A stretch of 64,000 bases of DNA from CAVZLD01 sp963776055 (GTDB lineage: Bacteria; Planctomycetota; Planctomycetia; Pirellulales; Pirellulaceae): assembly GCA_963776055.1 (NCBI GenBank), contig CAVZLD010000001.1, forward strand, positions 124,001 through 188,000. The letters run 5' to 3'. Numbering within the stretch: position 1 is the stretch's first letter; each line of letters opens with the position of its first letter. The position numbers were made by a program, and so were the translations under genes. The notes beneath the pieces were generated by a model. The model did not search any database, was not told the origin of the DNA, and worked only from the letters and a program-made list of their open reading frames with translations. Shown piece by piece: positions 1 through 10,265 of the stretch.

Positions 1-1
1 A

Positions 2-1163
2 CATTCTTCTCATCCGCGGATCTTACAGGTATTTGGCCGCCTGAACCGGGGCGGTGCGGAGATGCGCACCGTGGACCTGCTCCGTCATCTTCCGCCCGCC
101 AGCGGCCGAATCGATTTCTGCTCGCTCTCGGCCGAACCAGGTGACCTCGACGCAGAAGTGCGCGCTGGGTGCCCGATTGTATCGTTGTCCGCTGAATCCT
201 GGTTTTCCCCAAGCATTCGTTCGACTGTTGCGTTCGAAAGCATACGACGGCGTTCACGTTCATTTGAATCTCTTCAGCGGTTGTGTCTTACGACTGGCCG
301 CCCACGCCGGTGTACCGTTGCGAATCGTGCATTTTCGCAGTACACATTCCGGCCGCATTCGTTCTCCGCGCCGGATGGTCCAAAACCGACTGATGCGTAT
401 CTGGATCGATCGCCACGCGACGCACATTTTGGGCAACGCGGAGAGTTCTCTGACCTGGGGATGGTCATCGACTTGGCGAGAAGATCCGCGTTGCCTGATG
501 ATTCCCAACGGCCTGGATACGGCTGCCTTCCACGAATCGGTTTGTGCGGCGGGTGTTCGAAGTCAATTTGGCTGGCCGGAGGATTGCCGCATCTTGATCC
601 ACGTGGGGCGGATGGAACCGGTGAAGAACCATCTGCGCGTTATTCGTGTCGCTGAGCGCGTCCTGACGACCGATCCGTCGGTTCGTTTGTTGCTGGTTGG
701 CCGCGAGTCGCCCTCCATGAAGCCAATGCTGGTTGACCGATTGGCGAACAGCGGTTTCACCGATCGCGTCGTCTTCGCCGGGCTGCGAACGGACGTGGCC
801 CAGCTTTTGCGGGCGGCCGATGCGATGCTGTTCCCTTCGCGATACGAAGGCTTGCCGGGAGCCGTGTTGGAAGCCTGTGCGGCCGGTGTCCCGGTTGTCG
901 CCAGTGATCTGCCGGGCATTCGCGAGGTGGCCGGTCGATTGTCGGGAGTGCATTGCCTTTCGCAAGCGATGTCGGATGAACGGTGGGCCGACGCGGTTCG
1001 CCAAGCGCTGGCTTGTCCTCCGTCGCGAGCCAGCCGTCAGATGTCGTTGTGTGAGTTCGAACAGAGTGTGTTTTACGTCGGGCGCACGCTGCAGATGGTG
1101 CAGCAGGTTTGGGCCGGAGTTCCGCCGCGGCAGATTCGCTCGCTGTCGTCCATCGCCGCTTGA
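2..1163 (+). CDS. GT4 glycosyltransferase, 5' truncated by the window edge, one frame break
   Basis: Glycosyltransferase of the GT-B fold (GT4 family), expected to add a sugar to a lipid-linked exopolysaccharide intermediate on the cytoplasmic side of the membrane. The N-terminal part (RILQVFGRLNRGGAEMRT) is read in the frame that starts at base 2. Near base 163 the frame changes, and the rest runs on to the stop with GT4 hallmarks: IPNGLD, HVGRMEPVKNH, and the donor-binding block FPSRYEGLPGAVLEA. The true start lies left of the window. The break fits one extra base in the CGCGCTG stretch. It is followed within 31 bases by the polymerase-like gene, consistent with an operon. The sugar and linkage cannot be told from sequence. 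Confidence 0.85.
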
Positions 1164-1193
1164 CTTGGGGAGAGTGCTCTTCGCATTCGGTCA

Positions 1194-2382
1194 ATGTTAG
1201 CTGTGCTCCTGCTGATGATGTTTGCTTCGCACCTGGTGGCCGCCGTGCCCGCCTGTTGGGCGCTGCGCCGCGGCGGGCTTCCCCCGGCGCCCTCATCAGC
1301 GGTTGTCTCGTTCCTGTTGTACTACGACTTTGGCCTGCTGTTCGAGTTGCTGGGTTATCCCTATCAGATTGCTTTCTTCCCGTCGTTATTTGACGTCGAT
1401 CCGGCTATGCAGCGAACCTCACTGGTCTTGCTGACAATTGCTCCCTGGATGTTGCTGGGCGGTGCCAGGTTGAGTTGCCCTTCGTTCTTGGCTGCGGGCG
1501 CTTCATCCACAGGAACGGTGATGCGTGCCGATCGAAAGGCGACGTTCTACTGTTTGGCGAGTCTGCTGACTCTGGTTCCGGCCGTGTACGGAATCTCGCG
1601 ACTGGCGACCGGGCAAGAACTTTGGTACTTGCGAGCGGAGGTGGGCGCTCGATTGGGACCCGGTGTAATCCTGCTCTCCGTGCCGATGTACTTGTTGGCG
1701 TTCTATGCCAGTCTGGAGGATGCCAAGACAATTTCGGGTCGCATCTTCGCCTTGTTGCTGGCACTGGGGGCAATCTGTTCGACGTTGATTTGTGGACAGC
1801 GCAGTCTATTGTTAATTCCCTTGATTCTGATTGTCCTTAGCTATTTTCGGTATGTTCGCTTTTGGCGCGCGGTCGTACTGGCGTGTGCCTGTGTTGTGGC
1901 GGCCGCCGCCCTACTGCCGCTATATCGTGGAGCGTATCAGGACAAACGTTTACGGCAGGACAATCTGGTGGCGGAGATCATTCACAATGATTTTTCGCGC
2001 CGGTGTGTTGGCCACTGCGCTGGACGTTTCTCCGCCGGTCGGCAGTCGAGTTCTGTCCTATCCGATGTCTGGCTACGTTTACACGGCGCTGTTCTTTGTG
2101 CCGCGTCCGTGGGCGCCGTTCAAAGGTCGTTCCACCGCGATCCAATTCACCGGGTTTCTGGTCAACCAGCGGCCGGAGTGGTTGAACTGGGGGTTTGGTA
2201 CCGGCATGTTGGAAGAGTTGATTCTGAACGTGGGAACGCGGTTTAGCCTGGTGGGTGTGTTGGGATACGGCGTGGTACTGGGGTGGCTGGCTCGATGGCA
2301 GCAGCGTCACCCGCGCTTACGGTTCCGCTTAGCCTCGGTCCGCTGTTTCTTTGCGGATACCACTTGCCGTCCTTGCTTCTGA
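1194..2382 (+). CDS. Polysaccharide polymerase-like (Wzy/EpsG-type) membrane protein, frame-broken
   Basis: Multi-spanning inner-membrane protein. Hydrophobic segments alternate with short polar loops from the first residue (MLAVLLLMMFASHLVAA) to about residue 350, the layout of O-antigen or exopolysaccharide repeat polymerases. Its position between glycosyltransferases supports the call; no single motif proves it. The first frame ends in junk after NDF. One extra T in the five-T run at 1991-1995 restores RAGVLATAL and the following ALFFVPRPWAPFKG and WGFGTGMLEELILN, which look like the conserved periplasmic loop and last helices. A second break near 2290 is likely: another frame there gives a further hydrophobic helix, so the C-terminus is uncertain. 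Confidence 0.6.
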
Positions 2383-2531
2383 ATTTTGGCTTGATGTGCT
2401 TTGTGTGTGCGCAGTTGTCCCGGCAGTTTTCCTGTTCCGGTTCGTCGGTGCCGGCCGACCGCTCCAGCGCCTCGAATGTCCGCCGGCCCGTCCTGGTTGA
2501 CAGCTCATTCCGAGAGGAGCGTTGCGCGAAC

Positions 2532-3485
2532 ATGGTGACGATTGGACTCCCTTTCTGCAACGATGCCAGGACCTTGGTGCGGGCCATCCGATCGGTCTTT
2601 GCCCAGACACTGACTGACTGGGAGTTGATCCTCGTCGATGACGGTTCGACCGATGGGTCGTTGGAAGTGGCGCGGCGCGTGCGGGACTCGCGAGTGCGAG
2701 TGATCTCCGACGGGCAGAATCGCGGTCTGGCGGTTCGGCTGAATCAGATTGCTCGTTGCGCAACGGGGGAGTTTGTGGCGCGGATGGACGCCGATGATCT
2801 GATGCATCCGGAACGGTTGGAACGCCAACGTGACCGGTTGCAGCGGAAACCGTCTGTGTCCCTCGTTGATACGGGGTTACTGAGTATCGACGATTTCGAT
2901 CGGCCGACCGGCACAAGGTGTTGTCAGCCGTTGCAGGTTACTCCGCGAGGAATCCTCGCCGGACACGTACCGGTGCATGCCGCGGTGTTCGCGCGCGTCG
3001 AGTGGTTTCGGACCCATCCATACGACGAAGACTACCGCAGAGCCCAGGACCTGGAGCTGTGGTGCCGCACGTTATCGGCGGGGCAACTTGCCGTTGATCG
3101 AGTGACCGACCCGTTGTACTTTGTCCGCGAATCAGGCTGTGCGACCTATGCCAAGGTGCGGCTGAGCTATCAGGCACATCGCCGAATTCTCCGCCGTCAC
3201 GGTGGGCCGCTGGTGGGGTGGCGGCGAACCCAAGTGGCTCTTGGGAAGATTGGCTGTCGAGGGATTGTGCATTGGGCGGCCGACCGCTGCGGTCGACACC
3301 GAGAATTAGTGGCTCGTCGAAATCGGCCGCTCAACGGAACTCAACGGCAGGCGATGCTGGACACGATTGCGAAAGTGCTGGGGACTCGTGTTCCCGGTCT
3401 GATCGATGAGGATCGTCGGTCGCAACGCTGGCGTGAGCTGGTCCCTGTTGGTGGAGCCACGGGACACCGAATGGCCGACGGTTAA
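2532..3485 (+). CDS. GT2 family glycosyltransferase
   Basis: GT-A fold family 2 glycosyltransferase of about 317 residues. The N-terminus VTIGLPFCNDARTLVRAI and the LVDDGSTDGS block bind the nucleotide sugar. ARMDADD is the metal-binding DxD-type motif, and the RAQDLELW region fits the catalytic acidic motif of this fold. It probably extends the exopolysaccharide repeat unit in the cytoplasm. The ATG at 2532 was chosen because the GT2 domain begins right there and a GAGGAG-like site lies upstream. The frame is open further upstream (from 2283), but that part encodes a hydrophobic stretch that probably belongs to the preceding polymerase. No frame break is seen inside the gene. Confidence 0.85.
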   Translation: MVTIGLPFCNDARTLVRAIRSVFAQTLTDWELILVDDGSTDGSLEVARRVRDSRVRVISDGQNRGLAVRLNQIARCATGEFVARMDADDLMHPERLERQRDRLQRKPSVSLVDTGLLSIDDFDRPTGTRCCQPLQVTPRGILAGHVPVHAAVFARVEWFRTHPYDEDYRRAQDLELWCRTLSAGQLAVDRVTDPLYFVRESGCATYAKVRLSYQAHRRILRRHGGPLVGWRRTQVALGKIGCRGIVHWAADRCGRHRELVARRNRPLNGTQRQAMLDTIAKVLGTRVPGLIDEDRRSQRWRELVPVGGATGHRMADG

Positions 3486-3505
3486 CTCAGGGAGGACTCG
3501 GGATA

Positions 3506-4729
3506 ATGAAACAGCTACCGCGCCTGCCGCGTCCCCGAATTGTTCACATGACGACCGTTCCATTCACGCTGACCTTCTTGCGCGGCCAACCGGCGTTTAT
3601 GCGCCAGGCCGGGTTCGAGTGGTCGGCCGTGTCATCGCCTGGGGATCAGCGGGATGATTTCGTGGAACGGGAGCGGACGTCGGTCCACGCTGTGCGTTTG
3701 ACCCGTCAAATCACACCGCTGCGTGATTGCGTGGCGTTGATGCGATTGTGGCGTCATCTGCGACAGCTGCGACCGCAAATCGTCCACGCGCACACCCCCA
3801 AGGCTGGTTTGCTGGGAATGATCGCGGCAAGACTGGCGCGCGTTCCGGTTCGAATCTATCAGTTGCACGGATTGCCCCTGATGACAGCCAACGGATGGCG
3901 GCGACGCCTGTTGCGCTGTTCGGAATGGCTTGCCTGCCGTTTGGCTCACCAGGTGTTGGCCGTCAGTCCTTCGCTGCGCGAGGTGGCATTGGCGGAAGGA
4001 TTGTGTCCCGCAGCCAAGATCCGGGTGTTGCGTCAGGGAACTGCGAATGGCGTGGATGCGCGAGGGCAGTTTGACCCCCGTCGTCACGTACGCCGCCGCC
4101 AGGAACTACGCCGGCAGCTGTCGATTCCGCCCGACAGCATTGCGTTGGGGTTCGTAGGTCGGTTGGTACCCGACAAGGGAATCGTCGAATTGGAGCAAGC
4201 TTGGTCTCGTCTGCGAGAGTGGTGCCCGGGCTTGCATCTGATCATCGTCGGTCCTCAGGAGCCGGAAAGTCGGTTGCCGCCGAGCACGCAGCAACGATTG
4301 CTTGAGGATCCCAGAGTCCATCTGCTCGGCTTGCAAGAGGACCCGGCGCCTTTTTACGCCGCGATGGATGTCGTGCTGTTGCCGACCTATCGCGAAGGGT
4401 TTCCCACGGTTCCGTTAGAGGCGGCGGCGATGGGACTTCCGGTCGTCGCCACACGCGTGCCCGGATGCGTGGATGCCGTCGTTGATCAAGTAACCGGCCA
4501 ATTGGTGCCCCCCCGCTGTGCCGACTCCCTCGTGTCCGCCGTACAGCTGTATCTGCGTCAGCCGCAGCTTGGCCGGCGTCATGGCCGGGCTGGTCGGGAA
4601 CGCGTGTTGCGCGATTTTCAGCCCATCCTGATGTGGGATGCGTTGCGGCAAGAATACATCCGGCTGCTGCGTCAGCAGGCATGGGTCGCTCCGCATCCGG
4701 TGACGAGCGCTCGTCGAGTAGCCGCGTGA
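3506..4729 (+). CDS. GT4 family glycosyltransferase
   Basis: Intact 407-residue GT-B glycosyltransferase. The N-terminal acceptor domain contains QIVHAHTPKAGLLGMIAARLA, followed by the linker and a donor domain with LGFVGRLVPDKG, LIIVGPQE and the EGFPTVPLEAAAMGLPVV block typical of GT4 enzymes of capsule and exopolysaccharide clusters. It starts 20 bases after the GT2 gene, with GGAGGA about 10 bases before the ATG, so the two are probably co-transcribed. It is the last plus-strand gene before the convergent ligase gene. The substrate is unknown. Confidence 0.87.
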   Translation: MKQLPRLPRPRIVHMTTVPFTLTFLRGQPAFMRQAGFEWSAVSSPGDQRDDFVERERTSVHAVRLTRQITPLRDCVALMRLWRHLRQLRPQIVHAHTPKAGLLGMIAARLARVPVRIYQLHGLPLMTANGWRRRLLRCSEWLACRLAHQVLAVSPSLREVALAEGLCPAAKIRVLRQGTANGVDARGQFDPRRHVRRRQELRRQLSIPPDSIALGFVGRLVPDKGIVELEQAWSRLREWCPGLHLIIVGPQEPESRLPPSTQQRLLEDPRVHLLGLQEDPAPFYAAMDVVLLPTYREGFPTVPLEAAAMGLPVVATRVPGCVDAVVDQVTGQLVPPRCADSLVSAVQLYLRQPQLGRRHGRAGRERVLRDFQPILMWDALRQEYIRLLRQQAWVAPHPVTSARRVAA

Positions 4730-4756
4730 CACACCGAGAGACTGCCGTTCAAACCG

Positions 4757-7409
4757 CTACCGGTTGAGTGACGTATCTGTCTCGTCTCGCGCGGTTTGTC
4801 GAGTCCGCATGTCGCGTTTCGTCTCGGCCACTTTGCGTTGGACCAGCGGATCACCCGGCCGGCGATTCAGGCACCAGCCGAACTCTTGCAGCGCTTCGTT
4901 CCATTGCTGCGACTGCCAAAGCCGAACCCCCAAGAGGTAGTGGAGTCGGTAATCGCCCGGCTGCGTCCGTACGGCTCGGCGTGCAGCGACGGCTGCCTCG
5001 GGAAACATTTCCAGATAGCCGTAGATCTCCTGAATGGCCTCCCAGTGTCGAGTGGCTGCGGTTCCCCGCAACGTTTGCGCGTGTTGCTCAAGCACCTCTA
5101 CGTAACGCCGGCCTACCGCCTGCGCCTGGGGTTTTTGGTCAGCCTCGCGGTAGTATCGAAACAGCTTGTCGAAGCCATTTCGATCTGGTTCAAAGATCGT
5201 GAGAAAGACATCCGGCGTGACTTGAGGCGCAACGGCTTCGATAATCGTCTGGCGGACCTCGGGACCATGCCGAAAGGCGCACCGCCAATCTGTCAATCCC
5301 GCTTCCCAGTCGCCGTCAAAAACCGCCTCGCGTCCTCGGCAAAACAGTACCGTCCCGTCATACGGCCGCACTCGCACGGCTTGATCCAAAAGAACCTGCT
5401 CAATCCGCTGGTTTGGTTGCTGCAGAAATGCGAGCTCCGCCAAGTGCAAGTAGGCCTGGCCCTGCATGGGACTCAAACGCGCAGCGCGCGTCGATGCCAG
5501 CTGCGCCTCATTCAAATAGTCTCGCCGATCGGCCAGCACGGCCGCTCAGCCAGCGATCCTGTTCCTGCTTCCCCTGAAAGCCCGCCGTTTCAGCCGCTTG
5601 GCGAATGTCCAACAGGCTCATCGCGTTGTGACTGGCATGCTGGGCCAGCTCAAACTGGCGCAGATTGACGGTTGCGTACCGCAGTTGCGCCCGACCGTCG
5701 TAAGGATCGTGGGTCAACGCCTTCCGTAGATGGCCCGCCAACTGTTCGAGCGTTCGTGGATCACTCAGTAGCACTTCCCCCCAACCCAATTGTCGTCCCA
5801 CGCGTGCTTCGCGCGTGTCGGCGGTACCGGTCGCCAATGACATCGCCAGATAGTTCTCCCAATGGGGAGCGGCCAGAGCCGGTCCCATCAAGACCCGCGC
5901 GCAGCAGAACGCCAAACCCGCTACGGCGAAGGTAAAGAGGCCGGCGGCCGACCGATGCAGTGGTTGGTCGTCCGCCGTTGGGGCGGTGGGAGATTCCGTC
6001 AGTCGTGACAATCGCGCCGCGGCCGCGACAACCAGCACCATGGCAGACATGCACGCCGGAATGTACCAAACAAAATCAACGGCCGAGTGAACGAGCGAAA
6101 CACAGCAACTGGCGGCCAGCGCCGTGGCACATCCCGCGATTTTGTTCGAGGACGAGCTGCACAGCGCGTTGCGGCACCACGTGCCGACGCACAGCCAACC
6201 CGTAACCAGCAGTGCAAAGCCGATGATCCCAGTTTCCAATAGCACCTGCAAATATCCGTTCTCCGCATGCGTGTACTCCACCGCCGACCACTGCGGATAG
6301 TATCGCGGATACACGTCACGGTGACTGCCGACACCAGAGCCGGCCACGGCAAAATCGGGGACGGCACGCAGAACGGCGGACCAGAGATTGCGCCGTCCTG
6401 CTCGACCGTCCAACTCTTCCCAAGAACCGGACATCAGCGTCGCGACACGCGCACTCAACCGCTGCCCGCCATGGATCGTCACGACCAGAAGCACAACCAG
6501 GCATCCGGCGGCAAGGACCAGCATGACGCGTTTGTCGATCGTGCGCCGTCGTGCGTTGACAATCAGCCAGAAAAGCATGCCGCATCCCGCCGAAAGGATT
6601 GCTCCCCGGGAAAAGGACAACAGGATTGCGACGATGACCAACGTGATTCCGCCGATGAGCATGAGCACAGTTCGATTCGGTGGCGAAATGGCTACGCGGC
6701 TGCGTGTCCGCGATCGCTGCGGAAGGCTTCCCTGAAGCCACCACGCTAGCGGGCCCAGCCCCAGCGCCAGAAGATGCGCAAAATGATTTTGATTGGCGAA
6801 TGAACCTTTTGCGGCATCGAACGTGTCGCGCGACGGATGCGCGTAAATCCAAAGAAACTTCCCGTTGCCGATCCCGTATTGAACCAATCCCAACGCGGCC
6901 ATCAAGACGCTTGCGGTGGCCAACCAGCGCAGGGCCCATTCCACATCGGCCGGTTGGCGCAGTCGTTGATAGGAGACCAAAAACAGAACGCTGTAGGTCA
7001 GCAGCACGCAAAGTCCTTCGCGTGTTGCCTGCGGATGCAGTGAGATTTGATCCCAGGAACCCAGCGTCAGCGGTGCGCCGGACTGCGGTGACCAGAGCGG
7101 CAGTAGATCAGGCAGGTGGGGCGTGACGATCGTTAACAACACGCTGGGCAGGGGCACCAGTTGCAGAACCACTAAGCCGGCAGCTAGCAAGAGGATTCCC
7201 TCGCCACCGGACCAAGACCAACGTGCTCGCCCGTCCAGCCACTGTGCTGTGCCCCACGCGATTCCCGTGGTTGCGACAATGCAGGCCAAGGCCAGTCGGC
7301 CCAGGGGGTGTCGACCGCCCATGAAGAGCGGGGCAATCAGCAAGACGGCCAGCAATCCTCCATCAACGAGCACTCGTAGCCAACTGGCTACACGGTCGCG
7401 GTCCGTCAC
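4757..7409 (-). CDS. O-antigen ligase family protein with C-terminal TPR region, one frame break
   Basis: Membrane protein of the Wzy_C/O-antigen ligase family fused to a TPR-like C-terminus. About ten hydrophobic helices fill the first 450 residues. The conserved large loop is visible as SFANQNHFAHLLAL, LLSFSRGAIL, and GSGVGSHRDVYP...EYTHAENGYLQVLLETGIIG. The last 300 residues are soluble helical repeats (for example HLAELAFLQQPNQRIEQ and VRTQPGDYRLHYLLGVRLW). One extra C near 5540 separates the two parts; removing it joins WLSG to VLADRRDYLNE. The GTG at 7409 is preferred over the TTG at 7484 because GGAG sits eight bases upstream of it. Expected role: polymerising or attaching glycan at the outer face of the inner membrane. 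It is convergent with the GT4 gene. Confidence 0.85.
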
Positions 7410-8046
7410 TGTGCGGTCTCCGACGTCAAACCCCGAGATGATCTGGGGGATGCTAGGCGAAAGGGGAAGTCGGCTGAATGCCAATTCGTGGGGAAACCCA
7501 ATATTTCATGGGCTGCGACCAATGCGTTAGAATTCGTAGCTGTCGCGATTCTTGCCGAGTAGGCTCGAGAAACAGCGGGTGTACCAGCCGGCCCGCGATC
7601 CGTTTGGTCTCCGATGATCGGGAGGGATCGGGGCTAGCACCGCGCGGGAAACTCGATCGGCGGTTCGTCGTTCTTGGAGGTTCTCCCCGCTTCCTGTCGC
7701 GCAACGCCCACTTCTCGTTCCGCGCTCGTCTGTGTCTTTCGCACTCGCCCCTTCTTCGCCCAACTCTTCGGGAGCGGCAACTTGCTCGATCCACCGGAGG
7801 AATGGGCTCGCGATGAACTGCTCTTCTTTTTCCAGGACTTTTTCATTACGATCCCGCGACCTCCGCTGGCAGCGAAGGCTGCGCGGGCTCCGGTTGTAGA
7901 TGGAGTTTGGGGGAGGCAGTTGTGACGACACTCCGATTGGAGGCGGTTCGGCCACGGGGTGGCTCGGACGGAACAAGACGCGTGGGATCGAAGATCTTCC
8001 GCACGTTGGAGTAACGAAAGGATCGCTTGATGAAGCCCTGAAGTCT
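7410..8046. other. Divergent intergenic region of the exopolysaccharide locus
   Basis: About 640 bases separate the minus-strand ligase from the plus-strand export genes. Apart from one weak small gene candidate, nothing coding is convincing. The region should hold the promoters for both directions, but I could not find a good -35/-10 pair. Confidence 0.4.
7634..7846 (-). CDS. Possible small Lys/Ser-rich basic protein
   Basis: A 70-residue frame beginning MKKSWKKKSSSSR, with further lysines (LPKSWAKKGR) and an ending EPPIEFPARC. Lysine-rich composition is unusual for chance frames in GC-rich DNA, where arginine dominates, and this is the only reason to list it. There is no good ribosome site (GGAGG lies about 13 bases upstream), no recognised domain, and the overlapping frame is also open. 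It may be noncoding. Confidence 0.25.
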   Translation of the reverse strand: MKKSWKKKSSSSRAHSSGGSSKLPLPKSWAKKGRVRKTQTSAEREVGVARQEAGRTSKNDEPPIEFPARC

Positions 8047-8556
8047 ATGGCTCATGGTGCCATGTATTTGTCACTCATAGGCCTGATTATTGCACCGTTA
8101 ACGAGCGTGCAACCGACGGTGGCTGCTGAGGTGAAAACGGCGCCGACGATTCGCGACGTGGTCCTGGATTCGGAAAACATGTTACACGGAAGGCTCGTGG
8201 ACCGCGGGTTTTCACCGATTCAAGGCGAAGTGCTGGTGCGGCAAGGGGCGCGGTTGGTGGCGACAACCGAGACGGCGGAAGATGGTCGTTTTGCGGTTCG
8301 CCTGACGCAGGGTGGTATGTACGAACTGAGTACTTCAACTGATCAGATCACCGTTCGCGCTTGGACGCAGGCGGCGGCGCCGCCCCAAGCACCACGAGAG
8401 CTGGTTTACGTTCACGGGCATGTTCTGCGGGGACAAGAAGGCACGATGCCGTTCCGCTCGATCAGCCCCTGGTTAATTGCTGGCGTCGCGGCGGCTGCGA
8501 TCGGCGTGCCGATTCTTGTGGCCAATCATCGGGACGACCGCGAAGACGGCAGTTGA
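8047..8556 (+). CDS. Secreted, membrane-anchored one-domain protein (carboxypeptidase-regulatory-like), paralog 1
   Basis: About 169 residues: an N-terminal hydrophobic signal (MYLSLIGLIIAPLTSV), a beta-sandwich-like middle with the pattern LHGRLVDRGFSPIQGEVLV...TAEDGRFAVRLTQGGMYEL, and a C-terminal helix (AGVAAAAIGVPILVA) followed by a short charged tail HRDDREDGS. The middle resembles carboxypeptidase regulatory-like (transthyretin-fold) domains. The next gene has the same architecture. Placed directly upstream of the export lipoprotein gene, the pair probably acts at the cell surface in polymer secretion or attachment; this is inference. The frame is open upstream to 7900, but the signal sequence places the start at 8047 or 8062. 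Confidence 0.6.
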   Translation: MAHGAMYLSLIGLIIAPLTSVQPTVAAEVKTAPTIRDVVLDSENMLHGRLVDRGFSPIQGEVLVRQGARLVATTETAEDGRFAVRLTQGGMYELSTSTDQITVRAWTQAAAPPQAPRELVYVHGHVLRGQEGTMPFRSISPWLIAGVAAAAIGVPILVANHRDDREDGS

Positions 8557-8579
8557 ACGGGACGAAGGAGATATAGCCG

Positions 8580-9116
8580 ATGACGTGGGCACGAAGGATT
8601 CGCGCCGCGATGATATGCGGAGCTGTGGCGGGCCTGGTGTGGCCGGGAAACGGTCTGTCAGCGGGCGAGTTGCTGCCGGCCACGACTGCGCGAGTTGGCC
8701 ACCTTCCGGATGTCCGCTTGGACGCTTCAGGTACATTGCACGGAGTGGTTGTTGACGCGCAGGGGCACGGTCTACCGGAATCCGTGGTGATTCTGTCTCG
8801 CGTGGCGGACGGGCAGACCTGGAAAGTCCGGACGGACGAGGAGGGACAGTTCGTGGCCGTCGTTCCTGGCGGCACATTCCGACTGCAGACCAGTGAAGGG
8901 ATCAGTGCCTGCCGTGTGTGGACATCCGAGAGCGCGCCGCCGCGGACGGCGGACCGGATCCTGGTGGTCAATGATCGAATGGTCCAACGCGGTCAGCGTC
9001 CGATTCGTGAGTTGTTCACATCCGACCCGATTTTCGTCGCCACGTTGGTGGCGGCAGCGATTGCCATTCCGATTGCGGTGCACAAGTCGCGTGATGATTC
9101 CCCTTCCGGTAGTTAA
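8580..9116 (+). CDS. Secreted, membrane-anchored one-domain protein (carboxypeptidase-regulatory-like), paralog 2
   Basis: 178 residues with a signal peptide (MICGAVAGLVWPGNGLSA), a core LDASGTLHGVVVDAQGHGLPE...TDEEGQFVAVVPGGTFRLQ matching the LHG...G.F...GG pattern of the preceding gene, and a C-terminal helix with a nearly identical tail (AAIAIPIAVHKSRDD then PSGS). AGGAG lies nine bases before the ATG. The gene sits 23 bases after paralog 1 and eight bases before the export lipoprotein gene, so the three form an operon. The function is not known; a role in presenting or anchoring exopolysaccharide is a guess from position. Confidence 0.65.
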   Translation: MTWARRIRAAMICGAVAGLVWPGNGLSAGELLPATTARVGHLPDVRLDASGTLHGVVVDAQGHGLPESVVILSRVADGQTWKVRTDEEGQFVAVVPGGTFRLQTSEGISACRVWTSESAPPRTADRILVVNDRMVQRGQRPIRELFTSDPIFVATLVAAAIAIPIAVHKSRDDSPSGS

Positions 9117-9123
9117 TGGCTGA

Positions 9124-10254
9124 GTGTCAGGCGTGTCGATTCAGAAGACTTCCGTTCCCAACCCGCGTGCATCACTCATCCACCAAGTGCTACCGGCGCT
9201 GGTGTCGCTGACGCTTGCCATGACCCTGGGGGGGTGTCGGTCGAGCGGGACCATGGATACGGCGGACCTGCCGACGCAGTGGCTTTCGCGGGAAGTAACG
9301 GCTCCGGGGACGATCGACCTGTCGACGATGGCGCGGCAGGCGACAAGTACGGACTTGATCTATCCGGGCGACGTGCTGGAAATCACGATGGCAACCGGTG
9401 CCGAGGAGCAGTCGCCTCAGACTTGGCCCTTGCGTGTTATGGAGGACGGCCAGGTCCAAGTGCCGCTCGTCGGATCGGTGCGGTTGGCGGGATTGTCACT
9501 GACAGATGCCGAGCAGCAAGTCCGCCGGTTGAGCGTGCAGCGTGAGATCTTTCGCGATCCGCATGTTTCGGTGTTGATGAAGCAGCGTCGCATGATTCAG
9601 GTTCGGGTCGTGGGCGCGGTGGAGACGCCCGGTGTCTACGAATTGCCGGCGGCTGGCAGCGATCTGCTGGCGGCCCTGGTCGCTGCTGGTGGGTTCAACG
9701 ACGAGGCGGGCTCGGTGATCGAAATTCGACACCCCAATTCGGCGTCGTCAATCGCCGAGGGTGGATCCGCCTTCGGCGTGAGGTTGGCCTCCTTTGTGGA
9801 ATCTACCGAGAGTCCTGCCCGCACGGTCCACGTCGACCTGACGGCGAACCCCTCGGAGGCGTCCGAATTGGATTTGCACTTGGAGGACGGCAGTGTTGTC
9901 GTCGTGCAGGAGCGCACCAAGCGTTCGGTTAGCGTGATCGGGTTGGTGCAACGCCCGAACAATTATGAGCTTCCCACGGACGAATCACTGCGCGTGCTTG
10001 ACGCGATCGCTCTGGCCGGCGGGCTTCGCGTTTCGGTGGCCAATCAGGTCCGCGTTATTCGACGAATTCCCGAACGGGAGGATCCGATCGTCATCGAAGT
10101 ATCGTTGCGGAAGGCCAAGCTCGATGGTCGCGAAAACCTGGTCTTGACGGCCGGCGACATTGTCAGTGTCGAAGAGACTCCCGCGACGTTCCTGGTGGAG
10201 ACGATTCGCGGCTTCCTTCGTTTCGGATTTACTAGCGCGATTCCCGGGATCTAG
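9124..10254 (+). CDS. Wza-type polysaccharide export lipoprotein
   Basis: Outer-membrane polysaccharide export protein of the Poly_export/SLBB family, the channel through which the finished polymer leaves. A signal peptide ends in the lipobox LGGC (Cys about residue 38). The Poly_export domain begins at DLIYPGDVLEITM (about 80-155) and is followed by two SLBB-type domains, VRVVGAVETPGVYELP and VSVIGLVQRPNNYELP. The length of 376 residues is usual for the family. The start is a GTG at 9124; a second GTG nine bases later is also possible. The gene lies 11 bases before the tyrosine kinase gene, its normal partner. Confidence 0.9.
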   Translation: MSGVSIQKTSVPNPRASLIHQVLPALVSLTLAMTLGGCRSSGTMDTADLPTQWLSREVTAPGTIDLSTMARQATSTDLIYPGDVLEITMATGAEEQSPQTWPLRVMEDGQVQVPLVGSVRLAGLSLTDAEQQVRRLSVQREIFRDPHVSVLMKQRRMIQVRVVGAVETPGVYELPAAGSDLLAALVAAGGFNDEAGSVIEIRHPNSASSIAEGGSAFGVRLASFVESTESPARTVHVDLTANPSEASELDLHLEDGSVVVVQERTKRSVSVIGLVQRPNNYELPTDESLRVLDAIALAGGLRVSVANQVRVIRRIPEREDPIVIEVSLRKAKLDGRENLVLTAGDIVSVEETPATFLVETIRGFLRFGFTSAIPGI

Positions 10255-10265
10255 CGGACCGCCTC

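Noticed and set aside
2283..3485. Fusion of a polymerase C-terminus with the GT2 enzyme in one open frame
   Set aside because: The GT2 domain has its own ATG and ribosome site, and the upstream hydrophobic part fits the neighbouring frame-broken polymerase gene better.
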